From Nicotiana tabacum (taxonomy: Eukaryota > Streptophyta > Magnoliopsida > Solanales > Solanaceae), in assembly GCF_000715075.1 (NCBI RefSeq), contig NC_134080.1, positions 34,638,758 through 34,702,757 of the forward strand: 64,000 bases of DNA, in the 5' to 3' direction. Positions within the stretch are counted from its first letter, which is position 1, and every line of letters begins with the position of its first letter. The translations under genes and the position numbers were made by a program. This document shows, in pieces, positions 25,305 through 36,500 of the stretch. The notes beneath the pieces were generated by a model. That model had not been told where the DNA came from, made no database searches, and saw only the letters and a program-made list of their open reading frames with translations.

Positions 25305-26473
25305 GCTTGTTCAATTGGTAAAACACTTCTGCCCACAACCGTTAGGTCCTAGGTTCGAGTTCCCCTGGAAGAGAAGTGTGGAAACACTATAGATAGATCC
25401 GTCAAAAGGGGCTTAACCTGTGAGGCCAGTCCAACCCAGCCCGTTACTTGGATAGGGTTGGACTAGGATTTTTTGAGCCCATTTAAAACTGAGGCTTATA
25501 AGCCTTGCCCAAGTCAGCCCGCTGGCCCTTGAGGCTTGACCGAGGCTAGGCCTAGGCCAGGCCGTGGGCTAAAAATTAACAAATTAATTAATTATTAAAT
25601 ATTTAATATTTTAAAAAGTAAAAACTAATAAAAACTATTAACTATGATTCCCATTCCCCAATCCTAGATTGCTCATTTACCTTTCCATATCAACTAGAAT
25701 TTAGATTCTTGACATGCATGTAATATGACAAAATTAGTTTTTCTTTTACTTAATTAATAACGAACTAAAAAAGTTTTAGTTGGCCAATAATAATTATTTT
25801 TCAAAAGAAAATATTACTTTAAGTGGTTAATGATCAGTTTGGATTACTTTAATATACTATTAATATTTAAGCTACTCTTTAGTATAGAAAAAAATCAATT
25901 TTGAAGATACCAAAAAAAATAATTGACCACTAGCAAATTTCAGGAATTTTAAAAATTTTATGGACTATAATGATGAAATCAACAAATGATATTAATCCTA
26001 AATTAAAAAACCTCAGCACTTAAACTTATTGAAGCAATCCTTGAATCTGATGAAAATGAAAGGAAAGTATTAAGAAAATATTCATGTAACTTCAAAAATG
26101 AAGAGCTAGAGATATAGAGAATTTGCATTTCAATACGAGATTCCTCGTCAAATATCAAGTTTTTTTTACGCTCTAAGCAAAGAGAAGTTATTTATATGAT
26201 TAATCGACTATGTCTCGAAAAATATTTAAGGATTTAAAGAAATTCTTTTATCTTAAAAAAAATTGAAGGTTCGCCATGCCCTAGCCTGCGGCTCTCTTAG
26301 GGCTAGGTTGGGCTGGCCATTTTGAGGTCCGTTCATGTGGCGGGCCGGCCTGTCCTAGCCCACCAAATTTAAAAGCCCGTGAAGCTTGGGCTGGACTGGA
26401 TTGGACTGGCCCGTTTTGACAGTTCTAAATATAGATCCTCCTAATTTGAAAGGGAGTTAAAAAAAGGAAAAAA
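25305..26473 (+). mobile_element. tRNA-derived SINE, split by a hAT element
   Basis: The SINE parts are 25305-25394 and 26437-26473, about 127 bp together. The first part has A-box-like TTGTTCAATTGGTAAAACA and B-box GGTTCGAGTTCC. The second part ends in an A-rich tail. The flanks GTATTTGTACAG (25293-25304) and ATACTTGTACAG (26474-26485) match at 10 of 12. The nested hAT explains the gap. Confidence 0.75.
25395..26428. mobile_element. 1.03 kb non-autonomous hAT-like element inside a SINE
   Basis: The ends AGATCCGTCAAAAGGGGC and, inverted, AGAACTGTCAAAACGGGC match imperfectly. CTATAGAT (25387-25394) and ATATAGAT (26429-26436) form an 8 bp duplication with one mismatch. Removing the element and one copy restores a continuous SINE. 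Subterminal regions are rich in GGCC and GGGCTGG words and the centre is AT-rich. No coding capacity is seen. Confidence 0.78.
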
Positions 26474-26485
26474 ATACTTGTACAG

Positions 26486-26583
26486 TGACTTGTGCTTTTT
26501 AATATAGTTAAGTACTAGTAGTAATTTCTTTAGATTTTTACGTAGCAAAAACATTCTGCCGCAACCAAGAATTCTATGTTTGG
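26486..26583. other. Intergenic remainder
   Basis: Short AT-rich spacer between SINEs, no feature. Confidence 0.5.
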
Positions 26584-26599
26584 TAATTTTGGTGACTGT

Positions 26600-26737
26600 C
26601 TCTTTTTACATTTTTTTCCTCGTGCTGAGGGTCTACAGGAAACAGCTTCTCTATATTCACTTAGGGGTAATGTCTGCGTACTATCTACCCTTTCAAGACC
26701 TCACTTGTTGGGACTATAATGGATTTGTTGTTGTTTA
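26600..26737 (+). mobile_element. TS SINE, 5'-truncated, with perfect 16 bp target duplication
   Basis: GAGGGTCTACAGGAAACAGC, CTTCTCTATATTCAC, GTCTGCGTAC and the (TTG)n end are TS SINE sequence. TAATTTTGGTGACTGT is present at 26584-26599 and again at 26738-26753 without mismatch, so this is a recent L1-type retroposition. Confidence 0.92.
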
Positions 26738-26753
26738 TAATTTTGGTGACTGT

Positions 26754-26990
26754 ACTCAGATTTTACAACAGTAAATCTCATTTTGGTAAAATATCTAGAT
26801 AAATATACTCGAAATTCAAATAAATTCTTTGATGACATTAATTCATTTTTCTTTTTTTTTCTTAGGAATCAACAAAAGAGAAGATAAATACGAATCTGTT
26901 TTGATAATGTGCGAGTGAGATTAAGCATGGGAGATGAAAAATTGAATCCACTAACTTTAAATCCTAAATCCGTCTTTGTAATGAAGTATG
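26754..26990. other. Flank of the copia element
   Basis: AT-rich, no feature. The 5 bases before the copia LTR are GTATG (26986-26990), the presumed target duplication; its partner is lost with the 3' LTR end. Confidence 0.5.
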
Positions 26991-27840
26991 TGATAGGTTT
27001 AAGTTTAAGTTTCAATGATGACAATTGTTTCTTATGTTATATTTATAGGACAAACAAAAAGGAAAGAATGAAGTTGCTCAGCAAGATTGCTACTGGATTC
27101 AAAATAGCAAGTAAGGAAAGAATAAAGATGATGTTACTGCATTAATGATCAATCAAAAGAAGCAGATTAACTCGTCCTTAATCAAGGGAACTCAGATTGC
27201 CAATCATGGATCCTCTAATTAAGAAGATCGTGCTCGTGAATTAAACTCTCCAGGCGTAAACGTCTCCTTAAATTCAGTTGTAACAAGGAAAGTCACATTC
27301 GAATCTGGGCTAGTCAAAGAGCAAGATTCGAAGAGGCACCCCTTGGGTCAAATCCCTTAATTAAAGATCTTGTGCCTCTGATTTCGCTAAAGACTCAAAG
27401 ACTCTTTTCTCTCCTATAAGAAGGTTGATCCCTCAAGAAGAAGATTGCGTAACTACACACATTGCATTCTAAGTCTATCTACTTCTTAGTTCAAACACTG
27501 TAATCTTTAGTTATTAGTGTCTCAAAATATAGGGAGATCTAGAACACAAAAGAGAGTTGTGTCAACTATTCTGAACTTAAGTGTTGATATTATTCATTGG
27601 TGGCGAACGCTATAAAACCATCTGTATTGTAGCTTATTCAAAGATCTTAAGGGAACCCTTGTGACCCGAGGAAAACTGAATGTAAATACCATAACGGTAC
27701 CGAACCAGTATAAATCTATGTGTGTTATTTACTATTTTTTTACTGCTTACTTTCATTCTGAGCTGTGGTCAGTCAACTAATACTTGTGTTAGTCGACTAA
27801 ATTTTAAATAGTCAACAATTCATCCCCCCTTGTACATTCA
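26991..27840 (+). repeat. 5' LTR of the copia element (850 bp)
   Basis: Starts TGATAGGTTTAAG and ends TTGTACATTCA just before the primer site. Its first 230 bp match 59982-60220 with scattered differences. CTATAAGAAGG at about 27415 could be the TATA box. Confidence 0.9.
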
Positions 27841-27842
27841 AT

Positions 27843-27854
27843 TGGTATCAGAGC
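27843..27854 (+). promoter_or_regulatory. Primer binding site of the copia element (tRNA-iMet)
   Basis: TGGTATCAGAGC, two bases after the LTR end. Confidence 0.93.
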
Positions 27855-28160
27855 AAGGCTCACAATCTTTGCTTAACCGCTAGTAAGGAAAAGATCATGG
27901 GATCCAATACTGTTGTCGGTGCTAAGGCTGTATTGTGGGCCGAGCCCGAGCCTAAATGGGCTAAACAGGCCGGGCCAAATGGTCCCGGGTTCTTGCAGGC
28001 CGGTTTGTGGCGGTCCCGGACTTAGTGGTCCCGGAGGGTTGAACTGGCTCACTACGGGCCTAAGCCCACATGGTCCCGGGCTAAATGGGTCGGGCCCACT
28101 GGCCTAAACGGGCTAAACGGGCCTAAGTGTTCCGGACTTTTTTTTGTTTTTGAAATATTT

Positions 28161-28166
28161 TTATCT

Positions 28167-28255
<89 letters not shown>

Positions 28256-28430
28256 CTATATAAATTGCTTATATGTATATATATATATATACATATATAC
28301 TATATATAATACATACTATATATATATATATATAGAAAGAGAGAGAGAGAGAGAGAGAGTGTATAGTATATATAGTATGTATTATATATACTATATCTAT
28401 ATCTATAATATATATAAGCTATATAATTTA
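28161..28430. repeat. (TG)n(TA)n and (GA)n microsatellites
   Basis: A (GT)n run leads into a long (AT)n run, then ATATAC words and a (GA)n run at 28336-28359. Inside the hAT derivative. Confidence 0.95.
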
Positions 28431-28617
28431 CAAGAAATTGTCTTAGATAAAAAAAAATTTAAAAATAGTCAAGGCCCGTTTCTTCTTTATTTTAATAGTA
28501 AAACACAAACACAAACATAGAAACTTAACATAACTTAAATTTAGTACAACTAATGAAAATGTATAACACGGAAAACATAAAGATACACTACGAGGCTCAA
28601 CACGTACATGTCATTGT

Positions 28618-28980
28618 TTAGTCACGACCGCCTAGTATTCTCTGCTCCAACCACTTAAATTTGTCTTCCAGCTTATTTTTTTCTTCTTCTATCTCTTTGA
28701 GTTTCTCCTTCAACTCCGCAACTTCTCGTTTGGATTGTCGCTCTCTTTCACACTGCTTCAAACACAAACAATGAAGATATTACAACTTTTCTTTGCAATA
28801 TTCCTGTTGACAGAGTTTATCAATCCATACCTCAAAATTACAAACAGGTTCGTCGGGAACCCTATAAAACTTGTTCATACACGCTCAGTAGCGGCATCCA
28901 GCTTCACCATCATCCCAACAGTCTTGCATCATGCATTTTTTGCCGCACTCGCACCTTGGCACATAAAGGGGTTCAGACAT
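28618..28980 (-). pseudogene. GRF-type zinc finger plus coiled coil, two in-frame stops
   Basis: Read from the ATG at 28980 to the stop at 28618 there are 121 codons. The first part has CECGKKC, then a GCRY turn, and CNFEVWID, the spacing and aromatic/acidic ending of a zf-GRF domain. The second part, KREVAELKEKLKEIEEEKNK, is a coiled coil. Two internal stops (after CRY and after KEKL) interrupt it. GRF-finger/coiled-coil proteins are frequent in plants, often of unknown role; GRF fingers elsewhere bind single-stranded nucleic acid. The frame may be a host fragment picked up by the hAT element. Confidence 0.6.
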
Positions 28981-29099
28981 TTGTTAAAGCGTAAAGAAAA
29001 ACCTTGCTTTTATGGAAATATTTGCTATTGGTTATTGTTAAGCGCAGAAAATAACTAGAATGCACCCGATATTTGTAGACAAGATAACACACAAAACAT

Positions 29100-29390
29100 A
29101 GTATTGTACAACGCTATACATATTCACTTTTTCGGAAACGAAACAGCTTTTTTGCAGTCGGTCAGCTTTTCAGACCGACAAGACAACACACAAAAAGTAG
29201 TCCACCGCCACCTATACATATTCACTTTTTCTAAAATGAAACAGCTTTTCCGCAGTCGGTCAGCTTTTCATTCGACAAGACAACGCACAAAAAGTAGTCC
29301 ACCGCCACCTATACATATTCACTTTTTCTGAAACGAAACAGTTTTTTCGCAGTCGGTCAGCTGTTCAGACCGACAAGACAACACACAATT
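29100..29390. repeat. About 100 bp tandem repeat, nearly three copies
   Basis: Units contain CATATTCACTTTTTC, GAAACAGCTTTT, GCAGTCGGTCAGCTTTTC and GACAAGACAACACAC in order and repeat near 29117, 29217 and 29315. Inside the hAT derivative. Confidence 0.85.
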
Positions 29391-29723
29391 TATTCTTTTA
29401 AGTTGATTTGAGACAATTTTGTTAAATTATATATATATACGTCTTAATATAGCTAATGTTATATCGAAATTCGAATATAGCTTATATACTATACACTTAG
29501 TAGTTAGTATATTGTCGTATATAGTATATTGTCTTATATAAGATTGTATACATTAGCTAAAGTATTAATATAGCTGCAAATTAAAGTTTACATTTAATAC
29601 TTCAAACTAAAGTTCAATGCCTTCAACATAATACTTCAAATTAATCTAACAAACTAAAACATTAAGCATAATACGTCTAATAATTTTAAAATAACACAAA
29701 TTGTCTCAAATCAACTTAAAATC

Positions 29724-29915
29724 TTAAATACGAATGTCTGGAGAACGCGCAAGACAACTCTTTATATGCCTCCTTAAACAACCTGTGCCCTCCTTTGGAC
29801 GACGAGTGTAGACTTGACCACAGTTCTTGCACTTTATTATGTAAACTTCTTCATTTTCTTCTACCACATTAAAGTGTTCCAAAATAAATGGGTGCAATCT
29901 AGAATCACCGGGCAT
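29724..29915 (-). pseudogene. BED zinc-finger fragment of a hAT transposase
   Basis: Sixty-three codons from ATG to stop. It includes CKNCGQVYTRRPKEGTG and LRRHIKSC, giving the C-x2-C ... H-x3-C pattern of a BED finger. BED fingers are the N-terminal DNA-binding part of hAT transposases. The rest of the transposase is missing, so this is all that remains of the parent element's protein. Confidence 0.75.
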
Positions 29916-31966
29916 AATTTAACTTGAATTAAGAATTTGAGTTTGAGAAATGAGAGAGATTGATGATTTTGTGAGTAAAAATGAAAGAATGAGGGGGTAT
30001 TTATAGTTGAGAATAGGGAAAAAATGTAATTATAAAAGTTTTGGGGTTAAAACAAAATTTGGGAGCCAAATGACTATTTTTTAAAAAGCCAAACGGCTAA
30101 AATGGCAGGCCAACGACTAGTTTTTAAACTTCTAACCGTTGGCCCTTTTTAAAAAAAAAATTGAAAAATAGTTGTTGGGCCCGTTTGGCCCGGTTGAACC
30201 GGCCCAAGCCCGTCTGCCGGTCCCGGGCTCGCGGTCTATTTTGGGAGGACCGGACCACAATGGGATTTTAGGACCATTAGGGACCGGCCCATTTGAACCG
30301 GCCTACAATACAGCCTTAGTCGGTGCTCTCTTTCAAGAAGGAACCTCTCAGGTTCGACCTCCTTAATTCAATGGCCAACATTTCTCTCATTGGAAAGTTC
30401 GCATGGAAACGTATACCATGTCATATGACATCAAGGTATGGCGTGTGATTAAAAAGGGAAACCTTCCTATTCCTCCCAAGAAGGATGCAAATGGTCAGGT
30501 CATCACATCCACTGATCCTCTAGATTTGGACGATTACACTAATGAACAAGTTGTTATTATCACTGTTAATGCAAAAGCAAAAAATCTACTGTACAATGTT
30601 ACCAGTGGAGAAGAATATGAAAAGATATGTAGTTGTGAGACTGCAAAAGAAATGTGGGATAAACTGGAAGTCACTTACGAAGGAACCAACAAAGTGAAAG
30701 AGACAAGAATAAACCTATTGGTTCGGGACTATGAGTTATTTCAAATGAAGGATGGTGAATATGTAGAAGAAATATTTTCCAGGTTCAGCAAAATTCTTGG
30801 AGATCTCAAATTATTTGGAAGACCAATTAAAAGTGACGAACAGGTTAGAAAGATCCTTAGAAGATTGCCTAAAATTTGGCAACCAAAGGTCATTGCTTTG
30901 GAATGTCAAAATCTGGATAAAATTTCCTATGATGAGCTCAGAGGTGATCTGATCGCTTTTGAAAAAACTCATCTTGACATACAAATTCAAGAGAAGAAAA
31001 AAAACTGTTGCTTTCAAAGCAACTGTGGCTAAACTAGAAATTGAAGATAAAGAAGAAGGAGGAGAACAAGATGAAAACATTGCAATGCTCTCTCAAGTAT
31101 TAACCAGCATGATGAGAAGAAACAGAAACAACAGAAGAGGTAAGTCCAACTTCAGGAAAGTAAGGACGAGCAATGAAGCTGATAAAAATGATGGAAGATG
31201 TTACGAATGTGGAAAGTTCGGTCATATTCAAGCTGAATGTCCGGAATTAAAGAAGAAGCTTAGCAAAAACATGCAAAAGAAGAAAGCTTTTGGAGCATGG
31301 AGTGATGAGGAAGAATGTGATCATGAGGAAATTGCTAACATATGCTTCATGGCTCTAAGTGACAATGAAGAATCAGGGGAACTTGGGCTAATTGTAGACA
31401 ACAACGATGAAGAAGATGACTTAAGAGAACCTCGTTCAATGTCAGATGCAAGAACTATTAAGGTACGTACTCCCTTATGCCCTAATTATTATGAACTTCA
31501 AGAATTCATTGATATTTCCCTTACAAATATAGAAAGAGTAGTAAATGAGCTCAGAAAAGTCAAGAGAGAAAAAGAGAGAGAGAGAAGAAGAACTAGGCCC
31601 TAAAATTAGAAGTATGCGGAATTGAACGCGATATACTTCAAGAGGAAGTAAATAAACTCAATCTTCAATTGAATGGATTGAAAAGGACCTCAAATCACAG
31701 TCCAGTCAAGTCTCAACAGACTGTTCATCACAAAAAGAAAATGGCTTGCTCCTTTTGTGAAAAAATGGCTATAACACTAATAATTGCAGAAACAGAATTA
31801 GAGGTGAGCGTAGTTCTGGTAACTCTAACAGCTCATCTTGGTCATACCTCAAATCATTGCAGGTTCAAGAACAATAGAAGATGGGTCTAGAGACCAAAAT
31901 CTTCAAATCAAACTAATAATTAGAAGTTTAACCATTTAGGACCCAAGTAGGCTTGGGTACCTAAAA

Positions 31967-33497
31967 ATGAGTAATCTTGTTTTGCAGGAACACCACAAGA
32001 AGAATAGAAAAGGAAAATGGTATCTCGACAACGCGCGTTTCAGACATATGACGGGTGACAAACAATCGTTCAAATCAGTCACCAAGTTAGATGGAGGAAT
32101 AATTACTTTTGGTGACAAATCCAAAGAAAATGTTATTGGTGTTGGAAAAGTTCCTTTAAGATCAACATGTGATGTAGATGGAGTCTACTTAGTTGATGAA
32201 CTTGGCTATAACCTTCTCAGTATCAGTCAACTGTGCGACAATGATTATGAGGTTCGTTTTAAGAAACATGGCTGGTTTATAAAAGATGAATCAGGTAATA
32301 TCATTCTTTCAGGAAATAAGGACAGAAATGTCTATACTATCAAAAACTTAGAAAACTTTGGGGATCAAATTTGCCCTACTTCTATCATTGAAGATCCCTG
32401 GGTCTGACATAGAAAACTTGGTCGTACAAGCATGCATACTATTCAAAAACTTTCCAAATATGATCTTATTATTGGTCTTCCAAAACTAGATTTTTCAAAA
32501 GATCATATTTGTGATGCATGTCAACTAGGAAAACAAACACGATCCTCTTTCAAAGTCAAAAATATTGTTTCTACCTCTAAACCTCTTCAATTGCTGCACA
32601 AGGATTTATTTGGTCCTACTAGAACTGCTAGTATAGGAGGTAAGAAATATGCTTTTGTTATTGTAGATGATTTCTCTAGATTTACATAGGTTATGTTTCT
32701 TAGTCATAAAGATGATGCTCTAAAGAATTTTGAACTTTTCTGTAAGAAGGTCCAACGAGAAAAAGGGATACTACATCTCCACCATCAGAAGTGACCATGG
32801 AAGAGAATTTGAAAGAAGAGCTTTTGAAAATTTCTGCAATGATCAAGGAATCTCTCATAATTTCTCATCACCAATATCCCCTCAACAAAATGGAGCAGTA
32901 GAGCGTAAAAACAGAACCTTGTAGGATATGGAAAGAACTATGATCATGAAAAACTCTCTACCTCATCATTTCTGGGCATAAGCTGTAAGTACAGCATGTC
33001 ATATCATTAACATATGTCTTATTCGACCAATTCTCAAAAAGACTCCCTATGAACTATGGAATGGTATAAAACCATCAGCTATTTCCACCCCTTCGAATGC
33101 AAATACTTCATTCATAACAATGGAAAGGATAATTTGGGTAAGTTTGATCCAAAGAGTGATGAAGGTATATTTCTGGGTTACTCTCCCTCAAGTAGAGCTT
33201 ACATAGTTTATAACAAGATAACCTTATATATTGAAGAATCTATTCATGTTATTTTTATTGATACTAACCCTCGTCCAATGAATGAACATATTCCAGAAGA
33301 TGAGAAATTTTTTTGTGCTCCAAAATCTGTTATTGTAGGTAAGGATCATCAAAATGAGTCAGCTAATCTACAGAATCAACCAGCTGAAATCCCTCCAAAA
33401 GAACGTGACTTACCCCAACCAGATCAGTCGACTATCCAAGAAAAGCTGACTTCTGCAAATACTCCAAATGAATGGAAGAATGAACAAGGATATCCTC
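31967..33497 (+). pseudogene. copia protease and integrase remnant
   Basis: The protease end reads WYLDNARFRHMTGD, where the family has a D-S-G active site, so the catalytic triplet is changed. The integrase follows: HHCC region ending CDACQLGKQ, then KDLFGP (first Asp), SDHGREFE (second Asp) and QNGAVERKNRT (Glu), so the DDE residues can be seen. At least four stops and one frameshift fall in this stretch (for example 32405, 32687, 32922). The later part, GIFLGYSPSSRAYIVYN, is the conserved region after the integrase core. The Ogre insertion ends it at 33502. Confidence 0.88.
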
Positions 33498-33502
33498 ATA
33501 AG

Positions 33503-36500
33503 TGTCACACCTCCTTTTTCGCCTGCGCCATTCACAACAGAGATGCGGAAGGGAGTTTATTCCAATTAAAGGACAATCGAAACGGGATTTATTTCTTTAT
33601 TTAAGAGTCGCCACTTGGGAGATTTATGGTGTCCCAAGTCACCGGTTGAATCCCGAATCGAGGAAAAGAATGACTCTGTTTAACAGTCTGCGTACCAGAA
33701 ATCCGGATAAGGAATTTTGTTAACCCCGGAGAAAGTGTTAGGCATTCCCGAGTTTCGTGGTTCTAGCACGGTCACTCAATTGTCATATTCGGCTTGATTA
33801 TCTGATATAATACATGTTGAATATATGTGCGAATTTTAACTTTTAACCGCTTTTATCATTATTATTATTATTATTTTATTTTTTTTATTTTTTTTATCGA
33901 GAATTACAACTTTGTGAAAATATATCTTGAACCACGTCACCATCAATGTACCCGTGGTCGTCGACACACTTCGACTCCGTTGAGATTTGGATTTGGGTCA
34001 TATAAATGTGCACCCGAGTATAGGAAAATAACATTATTAAATACGCGCCTAAAGACTAACGTGTTATTATTATTTTTTGGTAGGGCTGTGAAATTTGCTA
34101 AACGGCCCGTCCCGGAATCTAAGTACTTTTAAATAAATAATTATTGAGGGCTCCGCAATTTTTGTATTTATTTTTGGCGAAGCACGCCTCCTTTATTTTA
34201 TGGATATCTTAAAATGACTACATTTCTATTAAATTCGTCTCTAAAATAAAAGAGAAAAAATCCTAATTAATTACATGCTTAAAAAAATGTAACATATTAA
34301 ATGCTAGGTTAAGACAAATGTTAACGAAAAGGAATATTACTAAAAATTGAAATTATAAATACAATACGGGATCTTAAATAATATATTCAAAAGAAACTAA
34401 TTATCCCATAACCAGATTAAACTCTCATTGTTAGATGACTTGAACCGTTGAAATTAATTATTTACAACTATTGGAAATTAGAATCAATCTTAATTACTAA
34501 TGCGTATTTCGAAAATTTATTAAATTTAACATTAACTCGTCTTGTTTGAACTCAAATCATGTCATAATGCCTAATTCGCGAAATTAATTTAAATTCATGC
34601 TTTAACTAAATTTAGCTACATGTTTACGATTAACTTAATGTTGACAATATTAAAACCTTCATAGCTAGTGAACTTAATCAGTTTTGCCAAGCCGATTCAC
34701 TAAAGACCAACTCATGTTATTTTCCTCTTATTCCAATTATTAAACAGTTTGACAGTAATGAGCATGCATAAATATATACTACCTAATATTCAAGTTAAAT
34801 CAAAGTATTATTTAATACATCACTACAAGATGCCTGGTTATGCAAAGCGACAGAAATTTACAGAATAATAATACATAAAATAGACTAAATACAATTAGTA
34901 AAAGAACAAAGAAAAAGCTAAATTAAAACTTTAAAGTTCCATTCTTCATATGTATTCATACTTTCACATTTCAGCTTACAATATGCCAAAGTTACAGTTG
35001 TGTACCTGGTATTGTCAATACAAGAAGAAGAAAGTCAGCAAAATAGCATGTAACACAGCAACAACAACAATAACCAACAATAACCAACAAAAGGAACACC
35101 CAATGACAGATTTGAAAACCAAATAAAATCCAGCAATAACCAGTGAAGTAGTAGCAAATAACCAATCAAACTCAAGGAACAAACCACATGAAAATTCAGA
35201 AACACCAACAATAATCAACGGGCAAAAACAAAGTGACCTTTTTTTTTAAATTGAAAGACCAGTTAATGTTTAACCCTTAATTCTCTCTTAATGTTCAGAA
35301 AATTCTTTCTTTTAAACTCTCTTCAAATTTGAATCCCCAATAATCTTTTAATATTTTCGAATTTTTTCTCTCTATTTTCAGCTAATTCTCCTCTCCTAAT
35401 TCTGTCCAAGTCTGCTCTATTTATGTCTCATCACAGACCCATTAATCAATTAATCAAATAATAAAACCATCCATTTTCTCTTACCAAACCCACTACTACA
35501 TAAAAAATGCAATTATTATTTATTTAATCAACTTTTCTTGAGCCCCGTAATCCTACTATGTCTTGTTCCCCATTATTGATTAAACAAATGCATTATTCCC
35601 CACTACCATATGTCTTGTCCCCCACTATATTATTTTAATACCTTATTTTAATTTTATTAGCTTAGTGGACAGAGCACTCAAAATAAATAATTGTTCAGAT
35701 TTTCAATTCCAAAAATACCCCTCTGAAATTACTGAAATTACCATTTTACCCCTGAAAATACTGCAATTTACCAATCTACCTCATCAGGTATAACCAATTC
35801 ACCTAATCAATTCTAACCAAAATACAACAGATATAACCAATTCCTAATCAAATTCAATCAACAAATTCAAACTAAATGATGAACAACAAAGAAACAACTG
35901 GAATTATTTTGACTGAACAATATTTTTTAACAACAAACCTACTTTCAGATTCAACAACAATAACAAACAAGTATATTCAAATCATTGATCTCAAATTCAA
36001 ATTAAACTTAAACAAAACAAATAAACAGATTCAAATCACTAAACTCAATAATCAATTGATCTTCAAATTAAATCCAACAACATTACAACAAAGATGAATG
36101 ATTCAAACTAAATCAAAAAACTAAAAACCAAAACATAAACTCACATTAAATCACTGGATTAAAAACGAAATTCAAACAAAAAATGAACACGAATTAAATC
36201 TAAATTAAACAACAAAGATGAATGATTCAAATGATTAAACTAACACCCTTCTATATTAAAACTAAACAAAAACAAATGAATGGAAACAAACCGAAGAAAT
36301 AATCAAGAAATGAAAAACAACAAACAAGAAAAGAATCAAACATATACTGATTTCAAATCCGAGAATATCAAACAAAATATGGACAGAAATGAAACTTAAA
36401 CCAACCAACCGGAAATGAACAACGACGAACTCGAACGGAAACAAATCTGCCCGAAATTTTTTGTATGTTTTTCGGTTGATTTCAGGCGATGAAGCTGGAC

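Larger units (their letters stand above)
27923..30318 (-). mobile_element. 2.4 kb hAT deletion derivative in copia gag
   Basis: The terminal repeats TAAGGCTGTATTGT and ACAATACAGCCTTA are perfect over 14 bp. The 8 bp target duplication GTCGGTGC (27915-27922, 30319-30326) is perfect, and removing the element restores the gag frame. Subterminal regions are rich in GGGCC and GGTCCCGG words. It contains a BED-finger ORF (29724-29915) and a GRF-type zinc-finger ORF (28618-28980), both on the minus strand, plus (TA)n/(GA)n tracts and a roughly 100 bp tandem repeat. No hAT catalytic or dimerisation region is present, so it is non-autonomous. Confidence 0.93.
27897..31603 (+). pseudogene. copia gag, interrupted by a hAT element
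   Basis: The ATG at 27897 starts MGSNTVVGA, is broken by the hAT insertion (27923-30318), and resumes at 30327 with LFQEGTSQVRPP followed by a stop and FNGQHFSHWKVRMETYTMS. The capsid (UBN2-type) frame runs to about 31000, where an A-run causes a frame change into 30959-31603. That frame has the zinc knuckle CYECGKFGHIQAEC (near 31200) and an acidic tail. In an intact element Gag forms the particle. Confidence 0.9.

Noticed and set aside
25305..25377. A genuine tRNA gene at the SINE head.
   Set aside because: The acceptor and anticodon stems do not pair and SINE target duplications surround it.
28170..28520. Repetitive IYIYIY protein.
   Set aside because: Translation of a (TA)n microsatellite; the same holds for 12931-13581.
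35015..35218. Hydrophobic small proteins in the Ogre LTRs (also 53600-53803).
   Set aside because: AT-rich LTR sequence, antisense to nothing known, no conserved motif; treated as chance frames.
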